Shown here piece by piece: positions 28,896 to 36,740 of a stretch of 37,710 bases of DNA. The position numbers and the translations under genes were made by a program. The DNA comes from a virus. Within the stretch, counting starts at the first letter, position 1; each line of letters opens with the position of its first letter. Location: positions 1 to 37,710 of the IMG/VR virus record IMGVR_UViG_3300046451_000053; one strand, 5' to 3'. Under the pieces are notes generated by a model, which did not search any database, was not told where the DNA came from, and worked only from the letters and a program-made list of their open reading frames with translations.

Positions 28896-29782
28896 TAGCC
28901 AAACCCTCCTTTAAGTAGTCCACCAACTTGCATTGCAGTTTGAAAAGGACTAGTACCGGGAAACGCTTGCCCTTGTGTACCTTGTGCAGAGCTTTGGTAA
29001 GCGGTACTTGTACCAAGACCACCAAGACTACCAAGTATGTTTGCGTAGTTAATAGCTTGCTTACGTTGAGCTTCCTGCTCTTGCTGTGCTAGTCTAGCCG
29101 CATCTGCCAACCCAGCTTGTTCATAACCTTCTAAGCTTTTACCAATACCCTCTTGTATAGTGTAAGGCATTGCAGACTGTTGAGCTACCTGTTGTGCATA
29201 TGCTGGCAACTGGTTAAGTGCGGCAGTCTGTCTTGTATCTGCTCCTTGTAACGCTTGGTACATACCTGAACGAGTAGTCTCTTCGCGTTGCCTTTGCTGT
29301 AGTGCTTGGAGTTCTCCTAGGGCAGTAGAGCCTACGCCAAATTGACCAGCACCAATAGCTTGTTCTTGAGCAGTCTGTTTGTCTCTTTCAGTCATTGCTC
29401 TTGCCTGATCTGAAATAGTGCCTATTTGTGCTTGATACAGAGGATCAGCTAGAGGGTCTTGCATAGCAGTACCAACTTGTTGCTGGTAAGCTTGCTGAAG
29501 GCTCTGTGGCATACCCATACCACCTTGTGCCACACTTGTACCAAGTGTATTTGCCAAGTTACCAAATCCTTCATAAGCGTTCTGTGTCTGAGCAGATTGA
29601 CCGGGAGTTAAAGCACCAGTGTACAATGAAGGGTCTTGTGTAAAGACTTCCTCCAAAGAAGGTAAGTAACTTTTGATATAAGGTTCTATTTCACCGTAGG
29701 GTTTTACCTCTTGCGTTCCAGTTCTTTGCTGTGACTGAGGTACTTGTACTACCGTTGGTGTTGATTTAAATATACTTCCCAT
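28895..29782 (-). CDS. Gln-rich internal virion protein (295 aa), gp14-like by position
   Basis: Gln/Ala/Gly-rich, helical protein. MGSIF start, then TPTVVQVPQSQQ, IEPYIKSYLPSLEEVFT, long Gln-rich helices (LQALQQRQREETTRSGMYQA), and an amphipathic Gly-rich C-terminus (TAMQVGGLLKGGFG). This profile is usual for the small ejection protein (T7 gp14 position) in marine podoviruses, which is expelled first and forms a pore in the outer membrane. No direct motif proof. Three-base gap to the GNAT-like gene. Confidence 0.72.
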   Translation of the reverse strand: MGSIFKSTPTVVQVPQSQQRTGTQEVKPYGEIEPYIKSYLPSLEEVFTQDPSLYTGALTPGQSAQTQNAYEGFGNLANTLGTSVAQGGMGMPQSLQQAYQQQVGTAMQDPLADPLYQAQIGTISDQARAMTERDKQTAQEQAIGAGQFGVGSTALGELQALQQRQREETTRSGMYQALQGADTRQTAALNQLPAYAQQVAQQSAMPYTIQEGIGKSLEGYEQAGLADAARLAQQEQEAQRKQAINYANILGSLGGLGTSTAYQSSAQGTQGQAFPGTSPFQTAMQVGGLLKGGFG

Positions 29783-29784
29783 GT

Positions 29785-30267
29785 CTATAACCTTTTAAAT
29801 ATTGTTGTATTCATTGGAGTGTACCCCAAAGGTTCCATTACCCTTGTCCACCCCTTTCTTCCTATCATTTGACTATACTTGTAGCCTAAACTTCTATAGT
29901 GTTCTTCTACTCTAGGCAAAGCATATTTAAAATTAAACTTACCGCTTATTGCTTCAAAATTAATTACATCTGCTCTAGGATAAGCAATAACTCCTACAAC
30001 AAAACACCCTACTATTTTCTCATCTTTTAGAGACACCCAAAGATCGGAAATGTTTTCTAAAATTCTACTGGTTACATCTTCAGTATTTATTAAATCTGTA
30101 TTACCTTTTGAAACCGACTTGTCTATAAAATCCCAACATTTATCTACAATGTCTACTCTGGTACTATAAAAACGATTAACTTTGCTATAGCTTAACCCAC
30201 GCTCCGCTGGAATTGTAAAAGTATATTCCTTCTCCTGCCCCCGGATTCCATGTAGTTCCATCTGCAT
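29785..30267 (-). CDS. GNAT-like protein with doubtful N-terminus (160 aa)
   Basis: From about residue 30 on, the sequence looks like a GNAT fold: LWVSLKDEKIVGCFVVGVIA (strand pair), INFEAISGKF, a helix LPRVEEHYRSLGYKYSQMIG, RKGWTRVMEPLGYTPMNTTI. The acetyl-CoA P-loop (Q/RxxGxG/A) is not clear, so it may be non-catalytic. Proteins like this occupy the T7 gp13 position in tail modules. The first 28 residues come from an 83-base overlap with the 86-residue gene in another frame and look unlike the rest. The real start may be a non-ATG codon near 30185. Confidence 0.68.
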   Translation of the reverse strand: MQMELHGIRGQEKEYTFTIPAERGLSYSKVNRFYSTRVDIVDKCWDFIDKSVSKGNTDLINTEDVTSRILENISDLWVSLKDEKIVGCFVVGVIAYPRADVINFEAISGKFNFKYALPRVEEHYRSLGYKYSQMIGRKGWTRVMEPLGYTPMNTTIFKRL

Positions 30268-30445
30268 ATCTTATATCACCTTGTGCTGGTTTAGTTGGAG
30301 GAGAATACACCACATCTATATGTCCATCTTGAACTGAATCTAAAACACCCTTAATAGCAAATAAGTTATTAGTTAAAATTACAGGCAGATCATCAATATT
30401 TGAGGTAGCTGACTCTGGGGCAAATCGCAGAAACTCTTTAGCCAT
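30185..30445 (-). CDS. Small tail-associated protein (86 aa)
   Basis: An 86-residue protein: helical N-terminus (FLRFAPESATSNIDDLPVIL) and a beta C-terminus, GDIRYADGTTWNPGAGEGIY then FYNSSGAWVKL, a motif common in phage tail and fibre parts (DIRYADGTxW..G.G.G.Y). It immediately follows the tail nozzle (overlap TAATG) and overlaps the GNAT-like gene. Likely a virion component. Confidence 0.7.
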   Translation of the reverse strand: MAKEFLRFAPESATSNIDDLPVILTNNLFAIKGVLDSVQDGHIDVVYSPPTKPAQGDIRYADGTTWNPGAGEGIYFYNSSGAWVKL

Positions 30446-32013
30446 TATCTATCCGACACTAGTTCAGACTCTACTGAATACCCTGACATATTAAATCGGT
30501 TACCCGTGGTGTTTTCAACTTTAATTGCTATGTATCTACCTCGCACTCTACAGTCTACTTCACTGTCTGTACCAATTGTAAACTCTACAGGGTCGCTATA
30601 TGATACCCCTTCGTTAGCAGTAAGCTCTGCGCCCACACTTACATTAACTCTTCCTGTACCTTCAAACCTAGGGTATACTTTAGTTATACTTTTAACTCCA
30701 CTAGGATTACCAGCGTGTAGCCCTACTCTTTCTAAGAAAGAATTAATAGCTACACCGTTAAATGTAATACCACTATCTGCTAAGTATAATCTAGTATCTT
30801 TTGTACCGCACATCAACAGAGAGTCTGTAGTAGGGTTATAAGGCTGTTGCGCCCATTTGAGAGTATCAGCGGCCCAAGTTGTACTTGCTGAAGCCCAAGT
30901 GTTTGTTAAAGCAGGGTTGACAACTCCTTTAGCTATAAAGTTTACCCCCGGCAGATCACGCTTAGACCATGTGTTGTCACGGTAGTTCCAGATAAGAGCT
31001 TCATCAGGATACCCTCCAACAGCATTTGTCTTAGGATAACATATCCACACTTCGTTCTTAACTTTATTATGAACTAAGAAGGTTTTATAAGCGTAGGTAG
31101 AATCAATCTGAGAAAACAAATATGTACGCACTTGATCATCAATAACACTTACCATTGTAGATCCATTGTGCTTTACGACATCGTTAGCGGATACTAGAAC
31201 GTGCTCGTTGTTGCCTATTTGTACCACAGCATCTCTGGCAAATAATCCTATGTCTTTAAACCGTTCCCGTAAGTTAAAAGAGAATGTTCCACCTGTGTAC
31301 GTTAAGGAGTAAATACTATCTTCTTTGTACACTATAAGATCATTGCCCAAGGGAATAGCATTTAACAAATGTCCCTTAGTACCACCTACGGTAATCTGAT
31401 TAGCTTCTGAAGCTGTACTTGCTGTAGTCCAAGTAGTAGAACCATTGTTAGAAGCACCCTCTGGGATAGCATCACTCCACCTTATGGAGTAAGGTAAAAC
31501 AGCACCATTATCTGTTAGGTTTAGAGCAATCAAATGGTTTTTAAATGGGACTATAACTTGACAACGCAGTGTAGAAGGCCAATGAGCTAAGTCGGTAAAC
31601 ACAGAACCCGCCTGTAGAAGGCTCTGAGGTATATCTATACCATTATTTACAACAAGAACGCCGCCTAGAGCATCTCCTTGCCAGTTTTTCTCTGTGTTTG
31701 CTAGTGTGGTATAAGCACCACTTGATCGAGTAACCGCCGCATGAGTTGTTCCCGTAATCTTGTATAGAGCAGTTACACCACCATACACCCATAAATCAGT
31801 AGAAGACTGCTTCCAACTAGTAGTCCAATATGGTGTTTGTGTAGGTGTACCCAAGGAAGCAGAGTGTCCCTCAATACTTCCAGCTTGCTTATCGTTGAAT
31901 CGTACATTTTGGATAGAAGAAAACATATTAGCTGGCATATCGTAAGGAGATAAATCAGCATTGAATGTAAATCCAGTTTGTGTACCGCTTACGTCAAATA
32001 TTTCTTTAACCAC
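30445..32013 (-). CDS. Tail nozzle/tube protein (T7 gp12-like)
   Basis: A 522-residue beta-rich protein with repeated beta-propeller-type blades: STDLWVYGGVTALYKITG, HLIALNLTDNGAVLPYSIRW, GNDLIVYKEDSIYSLTYTGG, NEVWICYPKTNAVGGYPDEA, LIWNYRDNTWSKRDLPG. This blade pattern is typical of podovirus tail nozzle proteins (gp12 of T7, gp10 of P22). It directly follows the adaptor and a 48-residue ORF, the normal tail order. It starts with GTG at 32013, inside the 48-residue ORF end. Forms the distal tail tube in the virion. Confidence 0.85.
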   Translation of the reverse strand: MVKEIFDVSGTQTGFTFNADLSPYDMPANMFSSIQNVRFNDKQAGSIEGHSASLGTPTQTPYWTTSWKQSSTDLWVYGGVTALYKITGTTHAAVTRSSGAYTTLANTEKNWQGDALGGVLVVNNGIDIPQSLLQAGSVFTDLAHWPSTLRCQVIVPFKNHLIALNLTDNGAVLPYSIRWSDAIPEGASNNGSTTWTTASTASEANQITVGGTKGHLLNAIPLGNDLIVYKEDSIYSLTYTGGTFSFNLRERFKDIGLFARDAVVQIGNNEHVLVSANDVVKHNGSTMVSVIDDQVRTYLFSQIDSTYAYKTFLVHNKVKNEVWICYPKTNAVGGYPDEALIWNYRDNTWSKRDLPGVNFIAKGVVNPALTNTWASASTTWAADTLKWAQQPYNPTTDSLLMCGTKDTRLYLADSGITFNGVAINSFLERVGLHAGNPSGVKSITKVYPRFEGTGRVNVSVGAELTANEGVSYSDPVEFTIGTDSEVDCRVRGRYIAIKVENTTGNRFNMSGYSVESELVSDR

Positions 32014-32152
32014 TACCAGTTCCAGTATCTATAACCCAATTGACGTTCTCGTACTCTTGTAAGCTTAGTAGTAAACCATCTTCAGTTTCTATATTACCAC
32101 CTAATTCTTGTACAATACAGAAGTTATCTATGACCCAGTTAGTGTCAGGCAT
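32006..32152 (-). CDS. Small acidic protein between adaptor and nozzle (48 aa)
   Basis: TAATG-coupled to the adaptor stop and overlapping the GTG start of the nozzle by eight bases. Sequence MPDTNWVIDNFCIVQELGGN then IETEDGLLLSLQEYENVNWV. It contains two similar (T)NWVID segments at its ends. Tiles the gap fully, so it is probably real; function unknown. Confidence 0.58.
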   Translation of the reverse strand: MPDTNWVIDNFCIVQELGGNIETEDGLLLSLQEYENVNWVIDTGTGSG

Positions 32153-32772
32153 TATGTTCCCTGCATAGTTAAGACAGTTCCACTGTACTCAGAGCGATCT
32201 TCTAAGAGCATTACATCCTGTAGTACTTTAGCGTATACCGCACCGAACCTTTTCGATTGTTCAGTGTCGTTTAAAAACAAAGAACCTTCAAAACAACTAC
32301 CGAACAAATATAGATCAGGATAGTCTTGTAGGATATTATTTGTAGAGTTAGAATCAGATAAAGCTACTAACTTCCTATAATAATTAATACCAATTGTATA
32401 AGCGGCATCAGGGGTAGGAAGTACTTTGATACTGTCTCCAACACTTGTATATGCCCTAGGGTATCCAGATGAAAATCCTCCATACTCTCTACTACCAGAC
32501 TCTATGGACATATAAGACAATGCACGAGTTGTGGTAGAATCGCTTTCGTATGTAATGTTCTTTAACTGTATTATATCACTAGGAAGATTATAGAAAGCTG
32601 TTCCACTAGTGGTAGTAGTGTCTGCACGTACAACATTAGACCTAATAAGTAAATCTCTGTTAAGTTTACCTTCTGTTAGGCTGATAAAATCAGGAATAGT
32701 ACTTGTTAAATCACTTCTGTTTAAGTAATTTGCAATGCTTGATTTTAATTCTGTGTATGTAGCTAGAGCCAT
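32152..32772 (-). CDS. Head-tail adaptor (T7 gp11 / tail tubular protein A-like)
   Basis: A 206-residue protein of the phage adaptor family, connecting portal and nozzle. Typical: helical N-terminus YTELKSSIANYLNRSDLTST, FISLTEGKLNRDLL, FYNLPSDIIQLKNITY (the LPxDxxxLxxI block), RAYTSVGDSIKVLPTPDAAY, GINYYRKLVALSDS and a helical end. Expected length and position, directly before the nozzle gene. Assembles as a ring below the portal after packaging. Confidence 0.85.
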   Translation of the reverse strand: MALATYTELKSSIANYLNRSDLTSTIPDFISLTEGKLNRDLLIRSNVVRADTTTTSGTAFYNLPSDIIQLKNITYESDSTTTRALSYMSIESGSREYGGFSSGYPRAYTSVGDSIKVLPTPDAAYTIGINYYRKLVALSDSNSTNNILQDYPDLYLFGSCFEGSLFLNDTEQSKRFGAVYAKVLQDVMLLEDRSEYSGTVLTMQGT

Positions 32773-33086
32773 TAAATAACACTTTCATGTGTTCTGAGAA
32801 AACGGTATTGAGGATCATTTAAAAGCTGTTTAACTTTAGGCATATGATCTTTATTCATCACATCAACACCTAATTCACGCTTCCACTTTTCTATAATAAT
32901 AAGAGGAATACTAGCAACTTTCCTCATACTTTTATCTTTAGTTTCCACACCACCGTACATGGAATCATTATTAAATTCTTGTTTATTTAGTTTAAGAAGA
33001 GGCTCTATATCTTGAGTGTTCTTTAAGATTACTTTATCTTCATTTTCGTCATACTTAAATTCAGTACTTATTGGATCTTTACTCAT
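32772..33086 (-). CDS. Hypothetical protein downstream of capsid (104 aa)
   Basis: A 104-residue, Lys/Asp/Glu-rich soluble protein, mostly helical: NEDKVILKNTQDIEPLLKLN, then KVASIPLIIIEKWKRELGVD and LNDPQYRFLRT. The C-terminal LNDPQYRFLRTHE pattern is conserved-looking, seen in small proteins encoded next to capsid genes in marine phages (from memory). Could be a head completion or adaptor-assembly factor. Start ATG 33086; coupled to the adaptor by overlap. Confidence 0.66.
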   Translation of the reverse strand: MSKDPISTEFKYDENEDKVILKNTQDIEPLLKLNKQEFNNDSMYGGVETKDKSMRKVASIPLIIIEKWKRELGVDVMNKDHMPKVKQLLNDPQYRFLRTHESVI

Positions 33087-33092
33087 AACATA

Positions 33093-33167
33093 TTATCCTG
33101 TTACTTTTAATATATCAATAATACTTACACCTATCATAGTGTAAGTAATTAATGTAAGTATAATCAT
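33093..33167 (-). CDS. Tiny membrane peptide after the capsid hairpin (24 aa)
   Basis: ATG 33167 preceded by GGAACAAGG. It encodes MIILTLITYTMIGVSIIDIL then KVTG: one hydrophobic helix. It ends seven bases before the ATG of the 104-residue gene. Composition and tiling support it weakly. Confidence 0.38.
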   Translation of the reverse strand: MIILTLITYTMIGVSIIDILKVTG

Positions 33168-33187
33168 ACCTTGTTCCTAAAAGTATA

Positions 33188-33210
33188 GGCAGGGGATCTC
33201 TCCCCCACCT
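33188..33210 (-). terminator. Hairpin after the capsid gene (possible weak terminator)
   Basis: Leftward RNA: AGG-UG-GGGGA-GAGA-UCCCC-UG-CCU, a 5-pair GC stem extended by three more pairs beyond a 2x2 mismatch, then AUACUUUU. It lies 10 bases after the capsid stop. T7 has its main terminator at the same place, behind the capsid gene, where it boosts capsid over tail expression. The U run is weak, so partial termination or mRNA protection are alternatives. Confidence 0.55.
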
Positions 33211-33220
33211 ATTGTTAATA

Positions 33221-34171
33221 TTAAGACAAGTCGTACACTGCGCCAAGAGCTTTCTCGTTTTTAGTAACGAGGGTAAACTCAGTAACAATAGCACGTTGCT
33301 CTCCGTCAGAAGTACTTGCTACTTCTTTTTGCTCAAACGGACGTAAGTAAGCTACACCATAATACTCAGGGTCTAGTATCCATACATCACGAGCACGTTG
33401 AAAGCGGTTAGGTACAACGGCTAGTTCACCGAAATCACTAACATAGATGTCCATACCACCGATAATACGTTGATCACCAGCATCTATATAGTTAGAAACT
33501 CCACTAGCTCCACCAACACCAACGAAAGTAGAGAATACCTGCTTTTTAGCAGGAGCCATCATAATGTACTTACAATCTGCACCGCTGTCGTAAGCCGCTA
33601 GAATAGTAGCTTTAAGCAGTGTTTCAGTAAAAGTACGTTGTGTACCGTCTGTACGTGCCGCACCGTTACCAGCACCTGCACCGTTTGTACCAACGCTTAC
33701 GTTAGTAGCAACATAGTTAGGCAATCCACCTAATTTACGCACAGTAGTATCAGCGGCCATTGCAGTTTTAGCTTGGTTATGAAGAAGTGATTTCTCCATA
33801 TCACGCTTTAACTCTTTAGCACGTTTCGTCATTTGGTAAGCTAATTCTTGCTTACGTCCTGCTTTGGAAACAGCGTCAAGAGTTCCAGAAACCAATGTGG
33901 TTTTAAGGGCAATCTGACAAATGTTGCCAAGACGGGTAGTAGCGGCAGGTTCTGCGGCTACAAGAGTTGAACCCTCTTCATGATGGTTCGTATGAACTGC
34001 ATCAGCAAGAGCGTCAGTTTGCCATTCATGGTTTACTGCAATCGCATCTTCGCGACTACCCATAGACATAAATGGAGTTTCAGTAGGGGAAATGTCGTAA
34101 ATAACATTTTCCAAATCTTCACGTAGACCGACTCCAGAATACGAGACGAACACACCTGTAGGTTGTGCCAT
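33221..34171 (-). CDS. Major capsid protein
   Basis: A 316-residue HK97-fold-type capsid protein of the SU10/DUF5309 type. Features: GVGLREDLENVIYDISPTET then PFMSMG at residues about 14-39, HEWQTDALADA near 49, the long spine-helix region KQELAYQMTKRAKELKRDME near 108, SLLHNQAK, and a C-terminal beta region, PNRFQRARDVWILDPEYYGV, AYLRPFEQ. Near-normal length. A strong AAAGGAAC Shine-Dalgarno precedes the ATG. Follows the scaffold gene and is followed by a hairpin, the standard capsid module. No N-terminal cleaved delta domain is apparent. Confidence 0.92.
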   Translation of the reverse strand: MAQPTGVFVSYSGVGLREDLENVIYDISPTETPFMSMGSREDAIAVNHEWQTDALADAVHTNHHEEGSTLVAAEPAATTRLGNICQIALKTTLVSGTLDAVSKAGRKQELAYQMTKRAKELKRDMEKSLLHNQAKTAMAADTTVRKLGGLPNYVATNVSVGTNGAGAGNGAARTDGTQRTFTETLLKATILAAYDSGADCKYIMMAPAKKQVFSTFVGVGGASGVSNYIDAGDQRIIGGMDIYVSDFGELAVVPNRFQRARDVWILDPEYYGVAYLRPFEQKEVASTSDGEQRAIVTEFTLVTKNEKALGAVYDLS

Positions 34172-34187
34172 AGTTTAGTTCCTTTTG

Positions 34188-35168
34188 TTAAATTAAATCC
34201 ATAAACGCATTTACAGCATCCTGTTTACTACCGGATTTACTAAGCTTGTCGCGTCTTGCTTTAACGTCACGATTAACCCTTTGTGTCTTACCAACAGGAT
34301 TCCCAGCTTTAAGAACTTTGTTAGAAGACTTTTTAGTTACTTTAGAAGTTTTAGATGCGTTTGCCCTGTCTTGCAAAAATGCCTTATGTAACATAAGTAC
34401 AACTTTGTGATCAGTAATAGCATTAACATCTTGTTCTGAAAATCCTTCGCTTAAAGCATAACTCCTTAAATCATCCTTTAAAGTAGAACTTGGATCAGAG
34501 TATTCTGGTAAAGCAGTAGATAATAATTTTGCTTCTGCGTGAACCTTTTGTTGAATATTTTGATACACTTCTTGTTGGGTTTTTTGCTGAACATTAACCT
34601 GTTCTTGCCTAACTTGAACAACTTTGTCTTTAGCATCTTGAAACTCAATTCGTTTCTCCATATATTCTACTGGATCATCCGCTTTAAGTGTAGCCCAATC
34701 AAGTTCTTGAAACTTCTGTAGTTCCATACTTTGATATTGCTCCATGTTTGCTAAGACTTCTTGGTATTGCCCACGTTCTGTTTGAACAGATTGTAAGTTA
34801 GCTTCGTAAGCTTTCCGCATTTCTGCAACAGACTGAGATTTCTTAGTATAATCAGACTGCCGTTGATACCCGTTTGTAAGTTCATCAAGAGTAACCTCAA
34901 ATTTTTCGCCGTCTACCTTTACAGTATAGCTTTGTGGGGTTTCTTCATATTCTTCTTCATCGGATACCTCTACTTCTTCAACCTCTTCGTAGACTTCCTC
35001 TTCTGCTTCTTGTGATTGCTCTGACAGAATAAGTGGCTCTTCTTCTTGAGGTTGTTCTGTAGATGCTTGCTCTGGATTAGTGTCGGCACTTCCGAACATT
35101 ACATCGTACATATTGGCTTCTTTGTTAGGGACTTCCTGAACTTCAGGATTGGTCTCTTGGTCTTCCAT
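34188..35168 (-). CDS. Scaffolding protein
   Basis: Internal scaffold directing procapsid assembly. 326 residues: a very acidic disordered N-terminus (EEEVYEEVEEVEVSDEEEYE), then YTVKVDGEKFEVTLDELTNG, a block seen in phage scaffolds, YQRQSDYTKKSQSVAEMR, a long coiled coil rich in Gln/Glu (residues 120-210), and a basic C-terminus (KVTKKSSNKVLKAGN, then RDVKARRDKLSKSG) which would bind the capsid inner face. Encoded right before the capsid gene with an AGGAG Shine-Dalgarno. Not expected in mature virions. Confidence 0.9.
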   Translation of the reverse strand: MEDQETNPEVQEVPNKEANMYDVMFGSADTNPEQASTEQPQEEEPLILSEQSQEAEEEVYEEVEEVEVSDEEEYEETPQSYTVKVDGEKFEVTLDELTNGYQRQSDYTKKSQSVAEMRKAYEANLQSVQTERGQYQEVLANMEQYQSMELQKFQELDWATLKADDPVEYMEKRIEFQDAKDKVVQVRQEQVNVQQKTQQEVYQNIQQKVHAEAKLLSTALPEYSDPSSTLKDDLRSYALSEGFSEQDVNAITDHKVVLMLHKAFLQDRANASKTSKVTKKSSNKVLKAGNPVGKTQRVNRDVKARRDKLSKSGSKQDAVNAFMDLI

Positions 35169-35177
35169 AATTAACTC

Positions 35178-35414
35178 CTATTTTAACGAATTTTCTATTA
35201 AGTTACTATCCATACACGCTTGTAAATCGTCAAGGATAGATGTCAATGCTTGTACTTTGTACCAGTAATGATTTCTATCTTCTTGATTGTCAGCGTGTTT
35301 CCATTGTTCTATCAAAGATAGTTCAATATTTTTAACCGCTTCTTTAAACATCTCGTTCTCTAAGATAATAGATGCTTGAGCGGCTTGCTCTTGTATTCTC
35401 ATTGCTAGATACAC
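35178..35414 (-). CDS. Small helical protein upstream of scaffold (78 aa)
   Basis: All-helical 78-residue protein: RIQEQAAQASIILENEMFKE, then AVKNIELSLIEQWKHADNQE, then YKVQALTSILDDLQACMDSN. Proteins with this EQW..A...E.R...W......L..I...L pattern are common between portal and scaffold in podoviruses, with unknown function. Start overlaps the collar protein stop by one base. Perhaps a head-assembly cofactor. Confidence 0.68.
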   Translation of the reverse strand: MYLAMRIQEQAAQASIILENEMFKEAVKNIELSLIEQWKHADNQEDRNHYWYKVQALTSILDDLQACMDSNLIENSLK

Positions 35415-35902
35415 TAAGTCTTAATAATAAAGTTAGTTGGGATTTGAGCTAGTACAGCAGATCCACTAGCGGCCACGGCTGTTTGAGATGTTCCTAGCGA
35501 GTTAGATCCTCCTACACCTATTGGCACATGCGATCTAAAATCTGGTACTTTAAAGTTACTTCCGCTGGTTCCGTAGACTGTTCCTATTATAGCATAAAGG
35601 TCAGCGTAAGTAGAAGTACTATAATTACCACCATCACACAACAACCAATCTTTGACACCTGAAATTGTTTCTGTTGTAGGTATAGTATTAGAACTATACA
35701 TCATGAGAGACCCTACTGGAAAGCCTAGTTTATTAAGTTGTGTGGATGTTTGGGTTACGGCTGTTGTTGCTAAACCGGGGAACTGAGTTTTAAGAACACT
35801 CTTAACTAACCGTAAGTGATCATCACCCTCTGAAATGTTATCAGAAGCGGCTGGGTATGCTGTATTAAATTGGGAAATGTAGCTTGCTGATTCGACTGTC
35901 AT
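35414..35902 (-). CDS. Tail collar domain protein
   Basis: A 162-residue appendage protein. The N-terminus (DDHLRLVKSVLKTQFPGL) is a frequent start of phage collar/fibre proteins. Residues 80-135 match the phage tail collar domain: PVGSLMMY, WLLCDGGNYSTSTYADLYAI, IGTVYGTSGSNFKVPDFRSH, VPIGVGG. It may attach fibres to the tail or serve as a short fibre. First gene after the strongest promoter in the window (35930-35958), with an AAGGAU Shine-Dalgarno. Separated from the other fibre genes by the lysis cassette. Confidence 0.87.
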   Translation of the reverse strand: MTVESASYISQFNTAYPAASDNISEGDDHLRLVKSVLKTQFPGLATTAVTQTSTQLNKLGFPVGSLMMYSSNTIPTTETISGVKDWLLCDGGNYSTSTYADLYAIIGTVYGTSGSNFKVPDFRSHVPIGVGGSNSLGTSQTAVAASGSAVLAQIPTNFIIKT

Positions 35903-35929
35903 TAGTTATCCTTACTAAGCTGTTATCTA

Positions 35930-35958
35930 ATTATACCAAAATTAAGAGTAAAAGTCAA
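35930..35958 (-). promoter_or_regulatory. Strong sigma70 promoter for the capsid/tail unit
   Basis: Leftward: TTGACT (35958-35953), 17-base spacer, TATAAT (35935-35930). Eleven of twelve consensus positions match, the best in the window, in a 57-base gap between the lysis cassette and the collar gene. It would boost scaffold and capsid expression over the terminase-initiated transcript. Confidence 0.8.
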
Positions 35959-35959
35959 C

Positions 35960-36292
35960 CTAAACTTTAAATTGCTTTGCTTCTACATGAACTATTACAA
36001 ATATACCTTGTCTAGTACTCCATATTTCGGATAATCCTTCTAGTCCTATATACTTGTGTATTCTATTTTTTAGAATGTGGAGATACCTTATATCTGAGTA
36101 CAAGCACTCTCCCGATTCCATAGAAGTATTGTATAACTCTACTGCTTCTTTATCAGTTTTTACATTTTCATACTGTACTAAGTAGTATGGTGTTTTACAC
36201 ACATACTTACTTGCAATAACATCACCACTGTTTAACTCTGCACTTGCTCCTGTGGGTACAAGTAGTAGTAGTAATATAAGAAGATTACGCAT
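35960..36292 (-). CDS. Secreted protein of the lysis cassette (110 aa)
   Basis: Clear signal peptide: MRNLLILLLLLVPTGASA with predicted signal peptidase I cleavage after ASA. The mature part of about 92 residues has two cysteines (YVCKTPYY and GECLYSD), possibly a disulphide in the periplasm. No lipobox, so it is not a typical outer spanin. It overlaps the lysozyme gene end by eight bases. Likely a periplasmic lysis helper or superinfection-blocking factor; unassigned. Confidence 0.72.
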   Translation of the reverse strand: MRNLLILLLLLVPTGASAELNSGDVIASKYVCKTPYYLVQYENVKTDKEAVELYNTSMESGECLYSDIRYLHILKNRIHKYIGLEGLSEIWSTRQGIFVIVHVEAKQFKV

Positions 36293-36740
36293 TGCTTAAA
36301 AACAGTTCTCTTTCTGCTTTTCTTCTTCTAAGAAGTCCGGGGATAGCTCGTTTACCTGCGTACTTCCAGCGTAAGAACTCGTCAGCGCACCCTTTGTAGT
36401 TTCCTCTATTTAGTTTCATCCTAGCTGTTGATCTTTGAAAAGCTCCTGAACCCACGTTGTACACAAAGCTACACAGTGCCGCAAATTGGTTTTGGTTTAC
36501 AGGTACTTTAACTAATTGGATTAAACGTACCTCAGTTCTTTTTAAATCTCTTTCCATTAATTGTAGAGCTTCTTCTTTTGTAATATGCTTATGTGTGGCT
36601 TTAACACGCTTCCCATCTATACCGTATATTGAACCTACCCCTATAGTCCATATACCTGCAACGTCTTTATAGGGTTTAGAAGAGAATCCTTCAAAGCTTT
36701 CTATTAACTCTAGCCCTTCCTTGCTTATTACTTTGTCCAT
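36285..36740 (-). CDS. Endolysin, T4-type lysozyme (GH24)
   Basis: Muramidase that cuts the murein glycan chain at lysis. The start is set at ATG 36740, giving 151 residues and a 13-base overlap with the holin; upstream in-frame codons lie within the holin gene and do not fit the family. The catalytic triad has exact family spacing: Glu17, Asp26, Thr32 in ESFEGFSSKPYKDVAGIWTI then GVGS. The C-terminus shows FAALCSFVYNVGSGAF and GLLRRRKAERELFL, both classic. No signal sequence, so it needs the holin for export. Confidence 0.92.
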   Translation of the reverse strand: MDKVISKEGLELIESFEGFSSKPYKDVAGIWTIGVGSIYGIDGKRVKATHKHITKEEALQLMERDLKRTEVRLIQLVKVPVNQNQFAALCSFVYNVGSGAFQRSTARMKLNRGNYKGCADEFLRWKYAGKRAIPGLLRRRKAERELFLSNA

